Shown here piece by piece: positions 25,632 to 34,042 of a stretch of DNA of 43,111 bases. The stretch comes from Pseudomonas sp. GL-B-19. Its GTDB lineage: Bacteria; Pseudomonadota; Gammaproteobacteria; Pseudomonadales; Pseudomonadaceae. Numbering within the stretch: position 1 is the first letter of the stretch; the number at the start of each line of letters is the position of its first letter. The notes beneath the pieces are model-generated. The model was not told where the DNA came from and made no database searches. It saw only the letters and a list, made by a program, of their open reading frames with translations. A program made the position numbers and the translations under genes. The stretch lies in contig NZ_JAHBDK010000047.1 of assembly GCF_019956415.1 (NCBI RefSeq), forward strand, positions 1 to 43,111, read 5' to 3'.

Positions 25632-26174
25632 ATGGCCATCACGCCGCTGGACCTGCAGCAGAACGATAAACACCTTAAAGGTCGCTTGTTGGATGGCCAG
25701 CTCGACGGTGCGTTGCACATCAAGGATGACGGTCGCGCGCAGGCTGATTTGCACTACAGCCAGGGCGAGCTGCAAGGTACTACCCTGCTCTATCACCCTA
25801 ACGGCAAGGTCTCGGCGCAGCTGCCGTTTGTTCATGACAAGCTGCAGGGGATCGCCAGTTTCTATGCGCCGCAAGGCTGGCTACAGCGCAAGGCGACTTA
25901 CCGCCGAGGGCTGCTGCATGGCGAGGCGTTCAATTACTTTCCCGATGGGCAACTGTCCGAGGCAGAGTTCTACCGCGACGGCGTGCGCGAGGGCCGGTAT
26001 CAGCGCTTTCATCCCAACGGTAAACCCGCCGTCGAGGCCCGTTATCTAAACGGTCAATTGCTGGAACCGGAACAGGGCTTCGCCGCCGATGGACGACCGC
26101 TGGACGCCGAGGGCAAGCCGATCTCGAGGGTGCGCTGGTGGTTCAGGCGCTGGAGTGATCCTGCGCAAGTCTGA
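25632..26174 (+). CDS. MORN-variant repeat protein, YwqK-like
   Basis: A 180-aa protein made of about five to six repeats of the form G.l.G....Y..nG....., for example GELQGTTLLYHPNGKVS, GLLHGEAFNYFPDGQLS and GVREGRYQRFHPNGKPA. This MORN-variant fold is annotated as YwqK-family antitoxin in many genomes, after the Bacillus YwqJ/YwqK pair. It starts 12 bases after the vgrG stop with AAGGAG at a good gap, so it is co-transcribed with vgrG. It may be an immunity protein, a loading adaptor or itself cargo. No partner toxin is next to it. No signal peptide is seen. Confidence 0.75.
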   Translation: MAITPLDLQQNDKHLKGRLLDGQLDGALHIKDDGRAQADLHYSQGELQGTTLLYHPNGKVSAQLPFVHDKLQGIASFYAPQGWLQRKATYRRGLLHGEAFNYFPDGQLSEAEFYRDGVREGRYQRFHPNGKPAVEARYLNGQLLEPEQGFAADGRPLDAEGKPISRVRWWFRRWSDPAQV

Positions 26175-26200
26175 ACTTGTTGTGTTGAATGTCATGGCCT

Positions 26201-26348
26201 GATCGCGAGCAGGCTCGCTCCCACAGGGGTGGTATTTGTGGGCGACGGAGATCCAAATGTGGGAGCAGGCTTGCTCGCGAAGAGGCCGACACATTCAACA
26301 TCAATGCCACCCGACATACCGCCTTCGCGAGCAAGCCCGCTCCCACAG
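26201..26348. repeat. Cluster of three REP elements
   Basis: Three copies at 26201-26227, 26259-26283 and 26321-26348, all of the GCTCCCACA variant. The second is inverted relative to the first and third. They fill the space between the converging YwqK-like and PAAR-like genes. Confidence 0.85.
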
Positions 26349-26362
26349 TTTGATCGTGTGAG

Positions 26363-26758
26363 TCAGGGAATCAGCATCTGCATTTGTCCAGGCATCACAA
26401 TCTTTATCACCCCGGCCCAATTACACATCAGGGTGCTGTTGGCATCGATGGCTGGCATGTTGCCGAGCAACACCGTCGGCGCACCACCGGGGATCCACGG
26501 GGCGGCGGTGGCCGGGATGCAGGGCATTGGCGTCAACACCCCGAGCGCCGCCGCCGTCGCAGCAGCGACCACCGGGTTGGCCATGCTCATGCACATGCCA
26601 AAGGGCATGATGTTCACCAGCGGGATGTGGTCCATGATGTTTGCCGCCGGTAGCCCCCCGGTCAGGGTTCGGTTCACCGGCAACACATTGAGTACGGCGG
26701 GCGCCGCGCCGAAACTGCATTGCAGGGTTGCGGTGGCACAGACTTGCGGACAACCCAT
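26363..26758 (-). CDS. PAAR-like protein, DUF4280 family
   Basis: A 131-aa protein with the DUF4280 PAAR-like pattern: VCATATLQCSFGAAP at the start, then LPVNRTLTGG, ANIMDHIPLVNIMPFGMC, VAAATAAALGVLTPMPCIP, TAAPWIPGGAPTVLLGNMPA and a final beta segment IVMPGQ. Such proteins are thought to sharpen the VgrG tip. The ATG at 26758 is set by GGAAGGAG 8 bases upstream; a longer frame to 26800 is unsupported. It carries no C-terminal effector extension. It converges on the vgrG/YwqK genes and has its own promoter, not identified. Confidence 0.88.
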   Translation of the reverse strand: MGCPQVCATATLQCSFGAAPAVLNVLPVNRTLTGGLPAANIMDHIPLVNIMPFGMCMSMANPVVAAATAAALGVLTPMPCIPATAAPWIPGGAPTVLLGNMPAIDANSTLMCNWAGVIKIVMPGQMQMLIP

Positions 26759-26949
26759 TTTCAACGCTCCTTCCTGGAAGCACCGTATCCCCTGAACCAT
26801 AGCCCGCAGGTACTGTTTTCGCCTATCAAGAACGTTGATTATCCAGCAACACGCTAACCTATAAGACCATGCCGCACTTGTGGCGCCCTCGCCTCACCAT
26901 TAGATTAGTCAATGATGTCTGGCCTCCAAAATAAGCAGAAGGGATAAGC

Positions 26950-28017
26950 ATGGCGCTTACTGACCAGTCCACCCGTATCCGCTCCGGCGAAGAACTCGAT
27001 GCCAGCCTGATCGATCCGTACCTCAAGGCGCACATTGCGGGCCTGAGTGGTTTGCCAAAGATCAGCCAGTTTCCGGGCGGTGCGTCGAATCTGACTTACC
27101 TGCTCGAATACCCCGAGCAGGAATTCGTTCTGCGTCGGCCGCCGTTTGGCCACAAGGCCAAATCCGCCCATGACATGGGCCGTGAATTCCGCATTCTCAA
27201 TCAACTCAAGGACGGTTTTCCGTACTGCCCCAAAGCCTACGTGCACTGCACTGACGAATCGGTGATAGGCGCCGAGTTCTATGTGATGGAGCGGGTCAAC
27301 GGGATCATCCTGCGTTCCGAACTGCCGCCGGAACTGGGTCTGGATTCGGCGAAAACCGAAGCCTTGTGCAAAAGCTTCATCGACAAGTTCGTTGAACTGC
27401 ACCGTGTCGACTACAACGCCTATGGCCTGGGTGACCTCGGTAAGCCCGAAGGTTATGTCGCGCGGCAAATCAAAGGCTGGAGCGACCGCTACGAGAAAGC
27501 CCTGACCCCGGATGCGCCGCAGTGGGAAGCGGTAAAGGCCTGGCTCAACGACAAAATGCCGGCCGACCACCCGACTTCCAGCATTGTCCACAACGACTAT
27601 CGTTTCGACAACGTGATCCTCGACCCGCAAAACCCGATGCAAATCATCGGCGTATTGGACTGGGAACTGACCACCCTCGGCGACCCGCTGATGGATCTGG
27701 GCAACACCCTCGCTTACTGGATCGAAGCCGGCGACCCGCCACCGGTGCAACTAATGCGCCGCCAGCCCAGCCACGCACCAGGCATGCTGACCCGCCGCGA
27801 ATTCGTCGATTACTACGCCGAACGCGCGGGCATCCGGATCGACAATTTCGACTTCTACTACACCTATGGCCTGTTCCGTCTGGCCGGCATCGTGCAGCAG
27901 ATCTACTACCGCTTCTTCCATGGTCAGACTCAGGACAAACGCTTCGCGCAGTTCATTCACATGAACAAGCTGCTGGAGCAAATGAGCCTGCAAGTCATAT
28001 CGAAATCCAGCCTCTGA
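26950..28017 (+). CDS. Phosphotransferase-family protein, ACAD10/11 kinase-like
   Basis: A 355-aa cytoplasmic kinase-fold protein of the APH family. The catalytic loop reads IVHNDYRFDNVILD (His-x-Asp and Asn all present) and the metal-binding motif is VLDWELTTLGDP. The N-terminal FPGGASNLTYLLEY is the glycine-rich strand. This subgroup matches the kinase domain of ACAD10/ACAD11 and bacterial LvaA, which phosphorylate 4-hydroxyacyl-CoA in the catabolism of 4-hydroxy acids. Its partner 62 bases downstream is an SDR dehydrogenase. AGAAGGGA precedes the ATG. The substrate here is inferred only from family. Confidence 0.85.
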   Translation: MALTDQSTRIRSGEELDASLIDPYLKAHIAGLSGLPKISQFPGGASNLTYLLEYPEQEFVLRRPPFGHKAKSAHDMGREFRILNQLKDGFPYCPKAYVHCTDESVIGAEFYVMERVNGIILRSELPPELGLDSAKTEALCKSFIDKFVELHRVDYNAYGLGDLGKPEGYVARQIKGWSDRYEKALTPDAPQWEAVKAWLNDKMPADHPTSSIVHNDYRFDNVILDPQNPMQIIGVLDWELTTLGDPLMDLGNTLAYWIEAGDPPPVQLMRRQPSHAPGMLTRREFVDYYAERAGIRIDNFDFYYTYGLFRLAGIVQQIYYRFFHGQTQDKRFAQFIHMNKLLEQMSLQVISKSSL

Positions 28018-28079
28018 TCCGCCCGGCGCGCTTATCGCAAAGCAGGCCCCTATAACAAGACTTTTTATAAGAGAATCCC

Positions 28080-28847
28080 ATGTCCAAGACTCAGTTGTTC
28101 GACCTCGACGGCAAAATCGCTTTCGTCTCCGGCGCCAGCCGCGGCATCGGTGAAGCCATCGCCAAATTACTGGCCCAGCAAGGCGCCCACGTCATCGTCT
28201 CGAGCCGCAAGCTCGACGGTTGCCAGCATGTGGCCGACGCGATCATCGCCGCCGGCGGCAAAGCCACTGCAGTCGCTTGCCACATTGGTGAAATGGAACA
28301 GATCAGCCAGGTCTTCGCTGGCATCAAGGAACAGTTCGGCCGCCTCGACATTCTGGTCAACAACGCAGCGACCAACCCACAGTTCTGCAACGTACTGGAC
28401 ACCGACCTGAGCGCCTTCCAGAAAACCGTCGACGTCAACATCCGCGGCTACTTCTTCATGTCGGTGGAAGCCGGCAAGATCATGCGCGAAAACGGTGGCG
28501 GCAGCATCATCAACGTCGCCTCGATCAACGGCGTCTCGCCGGGCGTTTTCCAGGGCATCTACTCGGTCACCAAGGCGGCAGTGATCAACATGACCAAAGT
28601 GTTCGCCAAGGAGTGCGCGCAATTCGGCATCCGCTGCAATGCCCTGCTGCCGGGCCTGACCGACACCAAGTTTGCCTCGGCGCTGGTGAAAAACGATGCG
28701 ATTCTGAAGACTGCGCTGCAGCAGATTCCGCTCAAGCGCGTTGCCGATCCGAGTGAAATGGCGGGCGCAGTGTTGTATCTGGCGAGTGATGCGTCGAGTT
28801 ACACCACTGGGATTTCGTTGAATGTGGACGGTGGTTTCCTGTCCTGA
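28080..28847 (+). CDS. SDR-family oxidoreductase
   Basis: A 255-aa short-chain dehydrogenase. The NAD(P)-binding motif SGASRGIGEAIA lies at residues 17-28, ILVNNAATN in the middle, and the catalytic Ser-Tyr-Lys is seen in NVASINGVSPG and YSVTKAAV. It ends GISLNVDGGFLS as typical for the classical family. It follows the phosphotransferase gene on the same strand and precedes an intrinsic terminator at 28886, so the two form a short operon. Probably oxidises or reduces a 3-hydroxyacyl or related substrate; not assignable. Confidence 0.9.
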   Translation: MSKTQLFDLDGKIAFVSGASRGIGEAIAKLLAQQGAHVIVSSRKLDGCQHVADAIIAAGGKATAVACHIGEMEQISQVFAGIKEQFGRLDILVNNAATNPQFCNVLDTDLSAFQKTVDVNIRGYFFMSVEAGKIMRENGGGSIINVASINGVSPGVFQGIYSVTKAAVINMTKVFAKECAQFGIRCNALLPGLTDTKFASALVKNDAILKTALQQIPLKRVADPSEMAGAVLYLASDASSYTTGISLNVDGGFLS

Positions 28848-28885
28848 TTCGATTCGCCAGGTGAGCTAAAGGCAGCCGTGGGGCT

Positions 28886-28918
28886 AATGCCAGTCAGTTA
28901 AGCTGACTGGCATTTTAT
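28886..28918 (+). terminator. Intrinsic terminator after the SDR gene
   Basis: Perfect 12-bp stem (AATGCCAGTCAG at 28886-28897 with its complement at 28903-28914), loop of 5, then TTTAT. It closes the phosphotransferase-SDR operon 38 bases after its stop. Confidence 0.8.
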
Positions 28919-29002
28919 TGAGCGGCGGACACCGTCGAGCCGACCGAACAGGTTGCCGGTATAACGTTCAACACGGCGCGTCCACGCTTCAAGCGGCCAG
29001 AG

Positions 29003-29218
29003 TTATTGAGTCACGCAGCGAGTGGTCGTGGTGACCCGAGTCACTTCACCCTCTCCTTGCGCGTCACCTGTCACAGAGGTGTTGTCCAGGGTTTCGCAGG
29101 TTTTTTCTACGGGTGGCAGAGGGGGTGGCGGAGGCGGTGGACTGGAGCAACCACTGAGGATCGCAACGCAGAAGGCGAGCGACAGCGGCGAAAAAGCACG
29201 TTTTCCAAGACTGTTCAT
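29003..29218 (-). CDS. Small proline-rich lipoprotein, hypothetical
   Basis: A 71-aa product. Residues 1-24 form a signal peptide ending in the lipobox LSGC, with Ser-Ser after the acylated Cys, so probable outer-membrane sorting. A run of seven prolines follows directly, then a short Thr-rich part with two Cys (KTCETL and TRCVTQ) that might form a disulfide. The start at ATG 29218 is chosen because the signal peptide begins here; the frame is open to 29269. I do not recognise a family. Possibly a wall-spanning anchor, judging only from the polyproline. Confidence 0.65.
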   Translation of the reverse strand: MNSLGKRAFSPLSLAFCVAILSGCSSPPPPPPPLPPVEKTCETLDNTSVTGDAQGEGEVTRVTTTTRCVTQ

Positions 29219-29387
29219 AGTCTGACCCGCGGTAAGTAATCGATGCTTTCCGCGACACGACGACAACACCGCGAAGCCGCGGACCGGTCACAGAAAATTT
29301 TACCTTCTCGTTTCTTATAGCCCAGTCACCGGTCAATGCCAGCATTTAAGGTATCAGACCGTTTTTTACCCCGAAAAACGACAGTTC

Positions 29388-29636
29388 CTACTCGTCCCCG
29401 GGGTGATGCAACCTATTGCTCTGCAGTTCGTAACGCAGCTCTTCGATTAACGACGCCACCGCTTGCGGCGAATTGAGGCTCGTCACTTTCAATCCACTGA
29501 CCACCAGGTCGACCTCGCCCGACGCCGGGTGATACAGCTTCACCGTCACCGAATTTTCTCCCGACACACTGCATTCACAGGCGCAGGGAGAAAAGTGTTG
29601 CTCCAGCAACGCCCGCAATTGCGCCAGGTGAATCAT
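29388..29636 (-). CDS. DUF1652-family protein
   Basis: An 82-aa cytoplasmic protein of the Pseudomonas-typical DUF1652 family: a start like LAQLRALLEQHFSPCACEC, then SVTVKLYHPASGEVDLVVSG and the closing IEELRYEL. Function is unknown. It lies alone between the lipoprotein and the PAS-LuxR gene, on the minus strand, with no clear operon partner. Confidence 0.8.
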   Translation of the reverse strand: MIHLAQLRALLEQHFSPCACECSVSGENSVTVKLYHPASGEVDLVVSGLKVTSLNSPQAVASLIEELRYELQSNRLHHPGDE

Positions 29637-29837
29637 TGCGATTCACCCACCGGCTGACGGGCAACCTCGTCGATTGAAACGGTGATGAGTGGGCGACACA
29701 TGTGGCGGTTCCTTGAGCGGTTTCGTCGTCGTGGACGCGAAGCGGTCAAAAGACTCGTTTCGCACACTGACAGCCTAGTCGCTGAAGTCTGGCACCAATA
29801 CATCCAATTGCACTGCCTGAACTAGTGCATTTGCACT

Positions 29838-31313
29838 CTAGTGCCGGGAGAACAATCCACGCTCACGGGCCCAGACAATCGCCTCGCTGCGGCTGTGAAC
29901 GCCAAGTTTGGAATACACCATCGAAACGTGATTGCGTACCGTGTTAGCCGCCAGTTTCAGACGCACGGCGATTTCCTTGTCGGCCAACCCTTCGCAGATC
30001 AGGCCAAGCACATCACGCTCACGGGCGGTCAGATCGGTGAAGGACGCGCTGGGCAACGTCGGTGCGTTAACGCTTTTCACATTGGCCAGTTTTTCGATCA
30101 GCGTGCGGCTGAACCAGGAGGCATCTTTCATCACCTCTTCGATGGCCGCGACCAGCTCAAGCTCGGTGCGTTTGCGTTCGGTGATGTTCATCAACACCAG
30201 CAGATAGCAAGGACTGTCCTGAATGTTCACGGTGTCGGCCGAGACCGTGCAATCGATCATTTCACCATTCTTTTTACGGATTTTGACATCGACTCGGTCC
30301 AGCCTTGCGGCCTCCTCCAGTGCCGAAAAAAAGCGCGTGCGCGCGCCCGAGTCGTCGAAGAAATCGATCTGCGCCACCGTTTTGCCGAGCACTTCTTCAC
30401 TGGGATACGCCAGGGTGTCGAGAAAGGCGTCGTTGGCATCGAGCACCATTTGATCCTCGACACTGCACACCAGCGTCGGCACCGGTGACAGGCGAAAGGC
30501 CTTGGCAAAGCGCTCCTCGCTCTGGCGTAGCGCGATTTCAGCTTTGTGCCTAGGCTCCATGTCGACGAACGAAAACAGCATGCAGTCTTCTTCGTTTAAC
30601 TCCAGCGGTTGTCCGGCAACGATCACCTGCTTGCTGTCCCCTTCAGGCAATTGCAACTCAGCCTGCATCTGCGCAATCGTGGCGTGGTCACGCAGTCGCT
30701 CAATCGCAAGCTCTTTTTTTTCCGCGCCATGCAGCACATCCAGCTCATACGTCGACACGCCGATCACCTGATCACGGGTATAACCGGTCATCTCCAGAAA
30801 ACCGCTGTTGACCTTGATGTAACGCAAATCGCTGAGGCGACAGATCACCGCCGGGGCCGGGTTGGCGTTGAACGTCTTTTCGAAACGCTGCTCGGCGCTG
30901 GCCCACTCGGTGACGTCGTCCATGATCAGCACCAGCGACTCCGGCTCACCGGCGCTGTCCGCCAGTACCATGCTGCGCACCCGGTGCACCCAGGTGCGTT
31001 CTTCATCGTCGGCAGGCGTCACTTCAACCAGCATATCGCCGAACGTTTCGCCCCGGGCCACGCGGCTGATCGGGTAATTGTCCTTCGGTACGGGGTGATG
31101 GTTGCGATAGCGCAAGGCGAAGCGTTTGGCATACTCCCTGGCATTGGCGCCCAGTTCGCACAGCTGCCCGACACCGTGCATGGCCAGTGCCGCTTCATTG
31201 GCCCACAGGATCGTCTGATCGAGTTCCAGCAGAATCACGCCGTCGGACAAACCCGCAATAATCTGCTGCATCTGGCGACGATTGGTGTCGGTGCTCAGGA
31301 CGTCCTGGCTCAT
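29838..31313 (-). CDS. Triple-PAS regulator with LuxR-type HTH
   Basis: A 491-aa cytoplasmic one-component regulator. Three PAS-like domains lie at about residues 10-135, 140-260 and 265-385: LSDGVILLELDQTILWANEA, then RYIKVNSGFLEMTGYTRDQV, and then VLDANDAFLDTLAYPSEEV with the PAC tail LVLMNITERKRTE. A LuxR HTH occupies about 424-485 (LTARERDVLGLICEGLADKE then NTVRNHVSMVYSKLGVHSR). No receiver and no membrane segment are present. The last part of its N-terminal PAS has a conspicuous Tyr/Asp-rich loop. Ligand and targets are unknown; it stands alone, flanked upstream by a REPIN. Confidence 0.9.
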   Translation of the reverse strand: MSQDVLSTDTNRRQMQQIIAGLSDGVILLELDQTILWANEAALAMHGVGQLCELGANAREYAKRFALRYRNHHPVPKDNYPISRVARGETFGDMLVEVTPADDEERTWVHRVRSMVLADSAGEPESLVLIMDDVTEWASAEQRFEKTFNANPAPAVICRLSDLRYIKVNSGFLEMTGYTRDQVIGVSTYELDVLHGAEKKELAIERLRDHATIAQMQAELQLPEGDSKQVIVAGQPLELNEEDCMLFSFVDMEPRHKAEIALRQSEERFAKAFRLSPVPTLVCSVEDQMVLDANDAFLDTLAYPSEEVLGKTVAQIDFFDDSGARTRFFSALEEAARLDRVDVKIRKKNGEMIDCTVSADTVNIQDSPCYLLVLMNITERKRTELELVAAIEEVMKDASWFSRTLIEKLANVKSVNAPTLPSASFTDLTARERDVLGLICEGLADKEIAVRLKLAANTVRNHVSMVYSKLGVHSRSEAIVWARERGLFSRH

Positions 31314-31390
31314 GGGTACTCCGCAAGTACAACGGGGCTTTTAGCCCCCGTGAAGAGTACGACCGCACAGGGTCGGGATCGTGCAGAGAA

Positions 31391-31484
31391 CCTGTAGGAG
31401 TGAGCCTGCTCGCGATAGCGGAGTGTCAGTCGACATCATTGTTGATTGACCCACCGCTATCGCGAGCAGGCTCACTCCTACAGG
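31391..31484. repeat. REPIN: paired REP palindromes (lineage 1, reversed)
   Basis: 31-base perfect arms at 31391-31421 and 31454-31484, with TCACTCCTAC ends as at 236-333. The spacer contains TGTCAGTCGACA, the reverse of a motif shared with the spacers at 270-299 and 42444-42485. Confidence 0.9.
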
Positions 31485-31511
31485 TTTTGGGGGGTGTCAG
31501 TCGGGGCCGGG

Positions 31512-32028
31512 TTACTGCATGTCCAGCGAATCCCGCAGCCCCGCCAGCTTGTCCGGATTACGCATGATAAAAATCCGGCTTACGCGCCCCGCTTCCTCAA
31601 AACCAAAGGTCAACGACGCCGTGATGATCCCGTCAGCCCTGATGATCACGCCTTGAGCGCCATTGATCTCCATCGGCAGCCATTCGCACGCCTGCCAATA
31701 GGCGTGCAGCGACTGACCAATGAAATCCAGCACGCAGGCCATGCCGGACAATGTTTCGCGGATGGCCGAGGCCTTGCCACCGCTGTCGGCGCAGAGTTCG
31801 ACGTCTTCGCTCAGCATTGCGGTCAATGACGTGGTCGAGCCGCTGGCAATGGCGCTGTGGAAGGCGCTCAGCAATTTGCCGGTTCTGGCTTTTAGCGGGT
31901 TTGCCCGGCGCCGAGGTCAGTTCATGCGCATGCTCGGGTGAACCCTGGTGGGTGGTGTGGATCGGCTCCGGCAGCCAGGTGCCGATATAATCGTCCCGCG
32001 ACTTGTGCACATGTTTAAGGGGTTCAAC
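31512..32028 (-). pseudogene. Remnant of an ECF41-type extracytoplasmic-function sigma factor
   Basis: Read leftward, one frame at 32028-31900 encodes KSRDDYIGTWLPEPIHTTH; the YxGxWLPEP element is the linker after sigma region 2 of ECF41 factors. Another frame at 31874-31512 encodes the SnoaL-like C-terminal extension with DSGGK (usually DGGGK) and RNPDKLAG, both ECF41 signatures. Between them the sigma-4 helix-turn-helix is missing and the frame shifts; upstream of the linker no sigma-2 can be read. The DNA-binding and core-binding parts are therefore gone. The 120-aa SnoaL fragment has TTG 31874 as possible start, but I see no reason to think it is expressed. Confidence 0.75.
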
Positions 32029-32246
32029 AGGAGACGATTGAGGCGTGGGGTTTGTGACGTGCGCTGATTGATTCTGCGCAATTCACACAATTCAAACTGC
32101 CAGAGCCCCCTTCGCGACGACCGCCAATTTAAAAGATCTGTAGAAAGAGCGAAAACATCTGAAAAACTGTCACTTTTTACAGTAGACGACTTGATAGCAG
32201 CTGTTTAGTTTTATCAACGAATGAATCGCATTTTCAGGAGAAAGAC

Positions 32247-32453
32247 ATACCCCTAGGTACAGTGAAAGACTACCTCGACGAAAACAATAAATTCGTCATC
32301 ATTGACACAAATGGGAAGGAGTGGACGGCAGATTATGGGGCCTTCCAGAACGATCACCCAAGCATGACTCTCATTATCCGTGGAGGCATAAAGGTCTCAT
32401 TCGAGACTGATGCTAGCGGCAAAGTGATCGATAAAGTGCGAGCTATCGCCTAG
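32247..32453 (+). CDS. Small hypothetical protein, possibly with an eroded start codon
   Basis: A 63-68 aa product with regular beta-type sequence (KFVIIDTNGKEWTADYG, TLIIRGGIKVSFETD) and no family I recognise. The best ribosome site, AGGAG at 32236-32240, is 6 bases before ATA (32247), which would start IPLGTVKDYLD; the first usual start, GTG at 32262, is 21 bases from that site. So either GTG 32262 is used poorly or ATG mutated to ATA. The segment is AT-richer than its neighbours. It may be decaying, like the sigma-factor remnant next to it. Confidence 0.45.
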   Translation: MPLGTVKDYLDENNKFVIIDTNGKEWTADYGAFQNDHPSMTLIIRGGIKVSFETDASGKVIDKVRAIA

Positions 32454-32614
32454 GGAGTTGTTTCATCAACATTACGAAACCAGTGGCATGGCTTGCCCGG
32501 ATCGCATCCCGTCGCGCCCATAGCTGGAGGGCTCAACGGGATGAAATCCGATACCCCACACTGCTCGTGTAGAACGTGTGAGGGTTTGAAGCGGGCGTAA
32601 TACACTCAACTTCT

Positions 32615-33901
32615 CTAAGTCAGGGCCAATTGACCACTGGCAATCGCTGCCGACGCCGCCAGCATCGCCCGCAACAACACCGCACACCCGGCCGCCAGAT
32701 CGTCCGGCGCGGCGTTTTCGATTTCGTTGTGGCTGATGCCGCCTTCGCACGGCACGAATATCATTCCGGCCGGGCCGAGTTCGGCGAGGAAGATCGCGTC
32801 GTGCCCTGCTCCGCTGACGATGTCCATGTACGACAAGCCCAAGCCTTTGGCCGCGTTGCGCACCGCTTCGACACAGCCCTGGTCGAAGTACAGCGGCGGG
32901 AAGTCGGCCGTCGGTGTGAGCTCGAAGGTCAGGCCGTGTTCATCGCAGGTGGTTTCGATGACTTTACGGACTTCGGCGATCATCGAGTCCAGGCGTGCCG
33001 GTTCCAGATGGCGGAAGTCGAGGGTCATGCGCACTTCGCCGGGGATGACGTTGCGTGAGCCGGGATAGGCTTGCAGGCAGCCGACGGTGCCGCAGGCGTG
33101 GGGTTGATGGCCCAGCGCGGCGCGGTTGACCGCACCGACGATTACGGCGGCGCCGACCAGGGCATCCTTGCGCAGGTGCATCGGGGTTGGGCCGGCGTGG
33201 GCTTCGACGCCACGCAGTTTGAGGTCGAACCATTTCTGGCCGAGCGCGCCCATCACCACGCCGATGGTTTTGTGTTCGTCTTCAAGGATCGGACCTTGCT
33301 CGATGTGTGCTTCAAAATAAGCGCCCACCGCATGCCCACTGACCTGACGCGGACCGGCGTAGCCGATGGCGTTCAGCGCCTGGCCCACGGTGATGCCTTC
33401 GGCATCGACTTTGGCGAGGGTTTCTTCGAGGGTGAATTTTTCCGCGAAGACACCAGAGCCCATCATGCACGGGGCGAAGCGCGAGCCTTCTTCGTTGGTC
33501 CAGACCACTACTTCGAGTGGCGCTTCGGTTTCAATTTTCAGATCATTGAGGGTGCGCAGCACTTCGACGCCGGCCAGTACGCCGAAACAACCGTCGAACT
33601 TGCCGCCGGTGGGTTGGGTGTCGATGTGGCTGCCGGTCATGACCGGTGGCAGGTTCGGGTTGCGACCCGGACGGCGGGCAAAGATGTTGCCGACGGCGTC
33701 GACGCTGACGGTGCAACCGGCGTCTTCGCACCAGTTGACGAAAATGTCGCGAGCCTGGCGGTCGAGGTCCGTCAGGGCCAGGCGGCAGACGCCACCCTTG
33801 ACCGTGGCACCGAGCTTGGCCAGCTCCATGAGTGATTGCCACAAGCGGTCGCGGTTGATGTGCTGATGGGTGGATTGCAGAACGTCTACGGCAGCGTTCA
33901 T
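32615..33901 (-). CDS. Beta-ureidopropionase / N-carbamoyl-amino-acid amidohydrolase (M20 family)
   Basis: A 428-aa zinc-dependent amidohydrolase. Metal-binding motifs visible are TGSHIDTQPTGGKFDGCFGV (His, Asp) and WTNEEGSRF (Glu pair); later HIEQGPILE and SGAGHDA with SHNE near the end complete the M20 pattern. In this context it does the third step of reductive pyrimidine degradation: N-carbamoyl-beta-alanine to beta-alanine, CO2 and NH3, in the cytoplasm. GAGGAG lies 6 bases before ATG. It follows the NCS1 transporter on the same strand with a REPIN in the 141-base gap. An allantoate or L-hydantoinase role is less likely, given the neighbours. Confidence 0.88.
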   Translation of the reverse strand: MNAAVDVLQSTHQHINRDRLWQSLMELAKLGATVKGGVCRLALTDLDRQARDIFVNWCEDAGCTVSVDAVGNIFARRPGRNPNLPPVMTGSHIDTQPTGGKFDGCFGVLAGVEVLRTLNDLKIETEAPLEVVVWTNEEGSRFAPCMMGSGVFAEKFTLEETLAKVDAEGITVGQALNAIGYAGPRQVSGHAVGAYFEAHIEQGPILEDEHKTIGVVMGALGQKWFDLKLRGVEAHAGPTPMHLRKDALVGAAVIVGAVNRAALGHQPHACGTVGCLQAYPGSRNVIPGEVRMTLDFRHLEPARLDSMIAEVRKVIETTCDEHGLTFELTPTADFPPLYFDQGCVEAVRNAAKGLGLSYMDIVSGAGHDAIFLAELGPAGMIFVPCEGGISHNEIENAAPDDLAAGCAVLLRAMLAASAAIASGQLALT

Positions 33902-33958
33902 GGTGATCTCCTCAGGCAGTTGTTCCAGGTTTCTTCAAGTAGTACTTTGGTGTTATTG

Positions 33959-34036
33959 AGGCCGTCTTCGCGGGCAAGCCCGGCTCCTACAGGGGGTTTG
34001 TGAATCTGTAGGAGCCGGGCTTGCCAGCGATGAGGC
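33959..34036. repeat. REP pair between NCS1 transporter and ureidopropionase
   Basis: 19-base perfect arms at 33974-33992 and 34006-34024 with a short spacer. The core variant is GGCAAGCCCGGCTCCTAC, different from the other REP copies in the window. It separates two same-strand genes and may set their relative expression. Confidence 0.8.
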
Positions 34037-34042
34037 CATCAG

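Noticed and set aside
32472..32750. A minus-strand open frame ending GMRSGQAMPLVS that looked like a possible transposase or other gene fragment.
   Set aside because: It overlaps the 3' end of the ureidopropionase gene, has no recognisable motif and no ribosome site. I see nothing else in 32454-32614.
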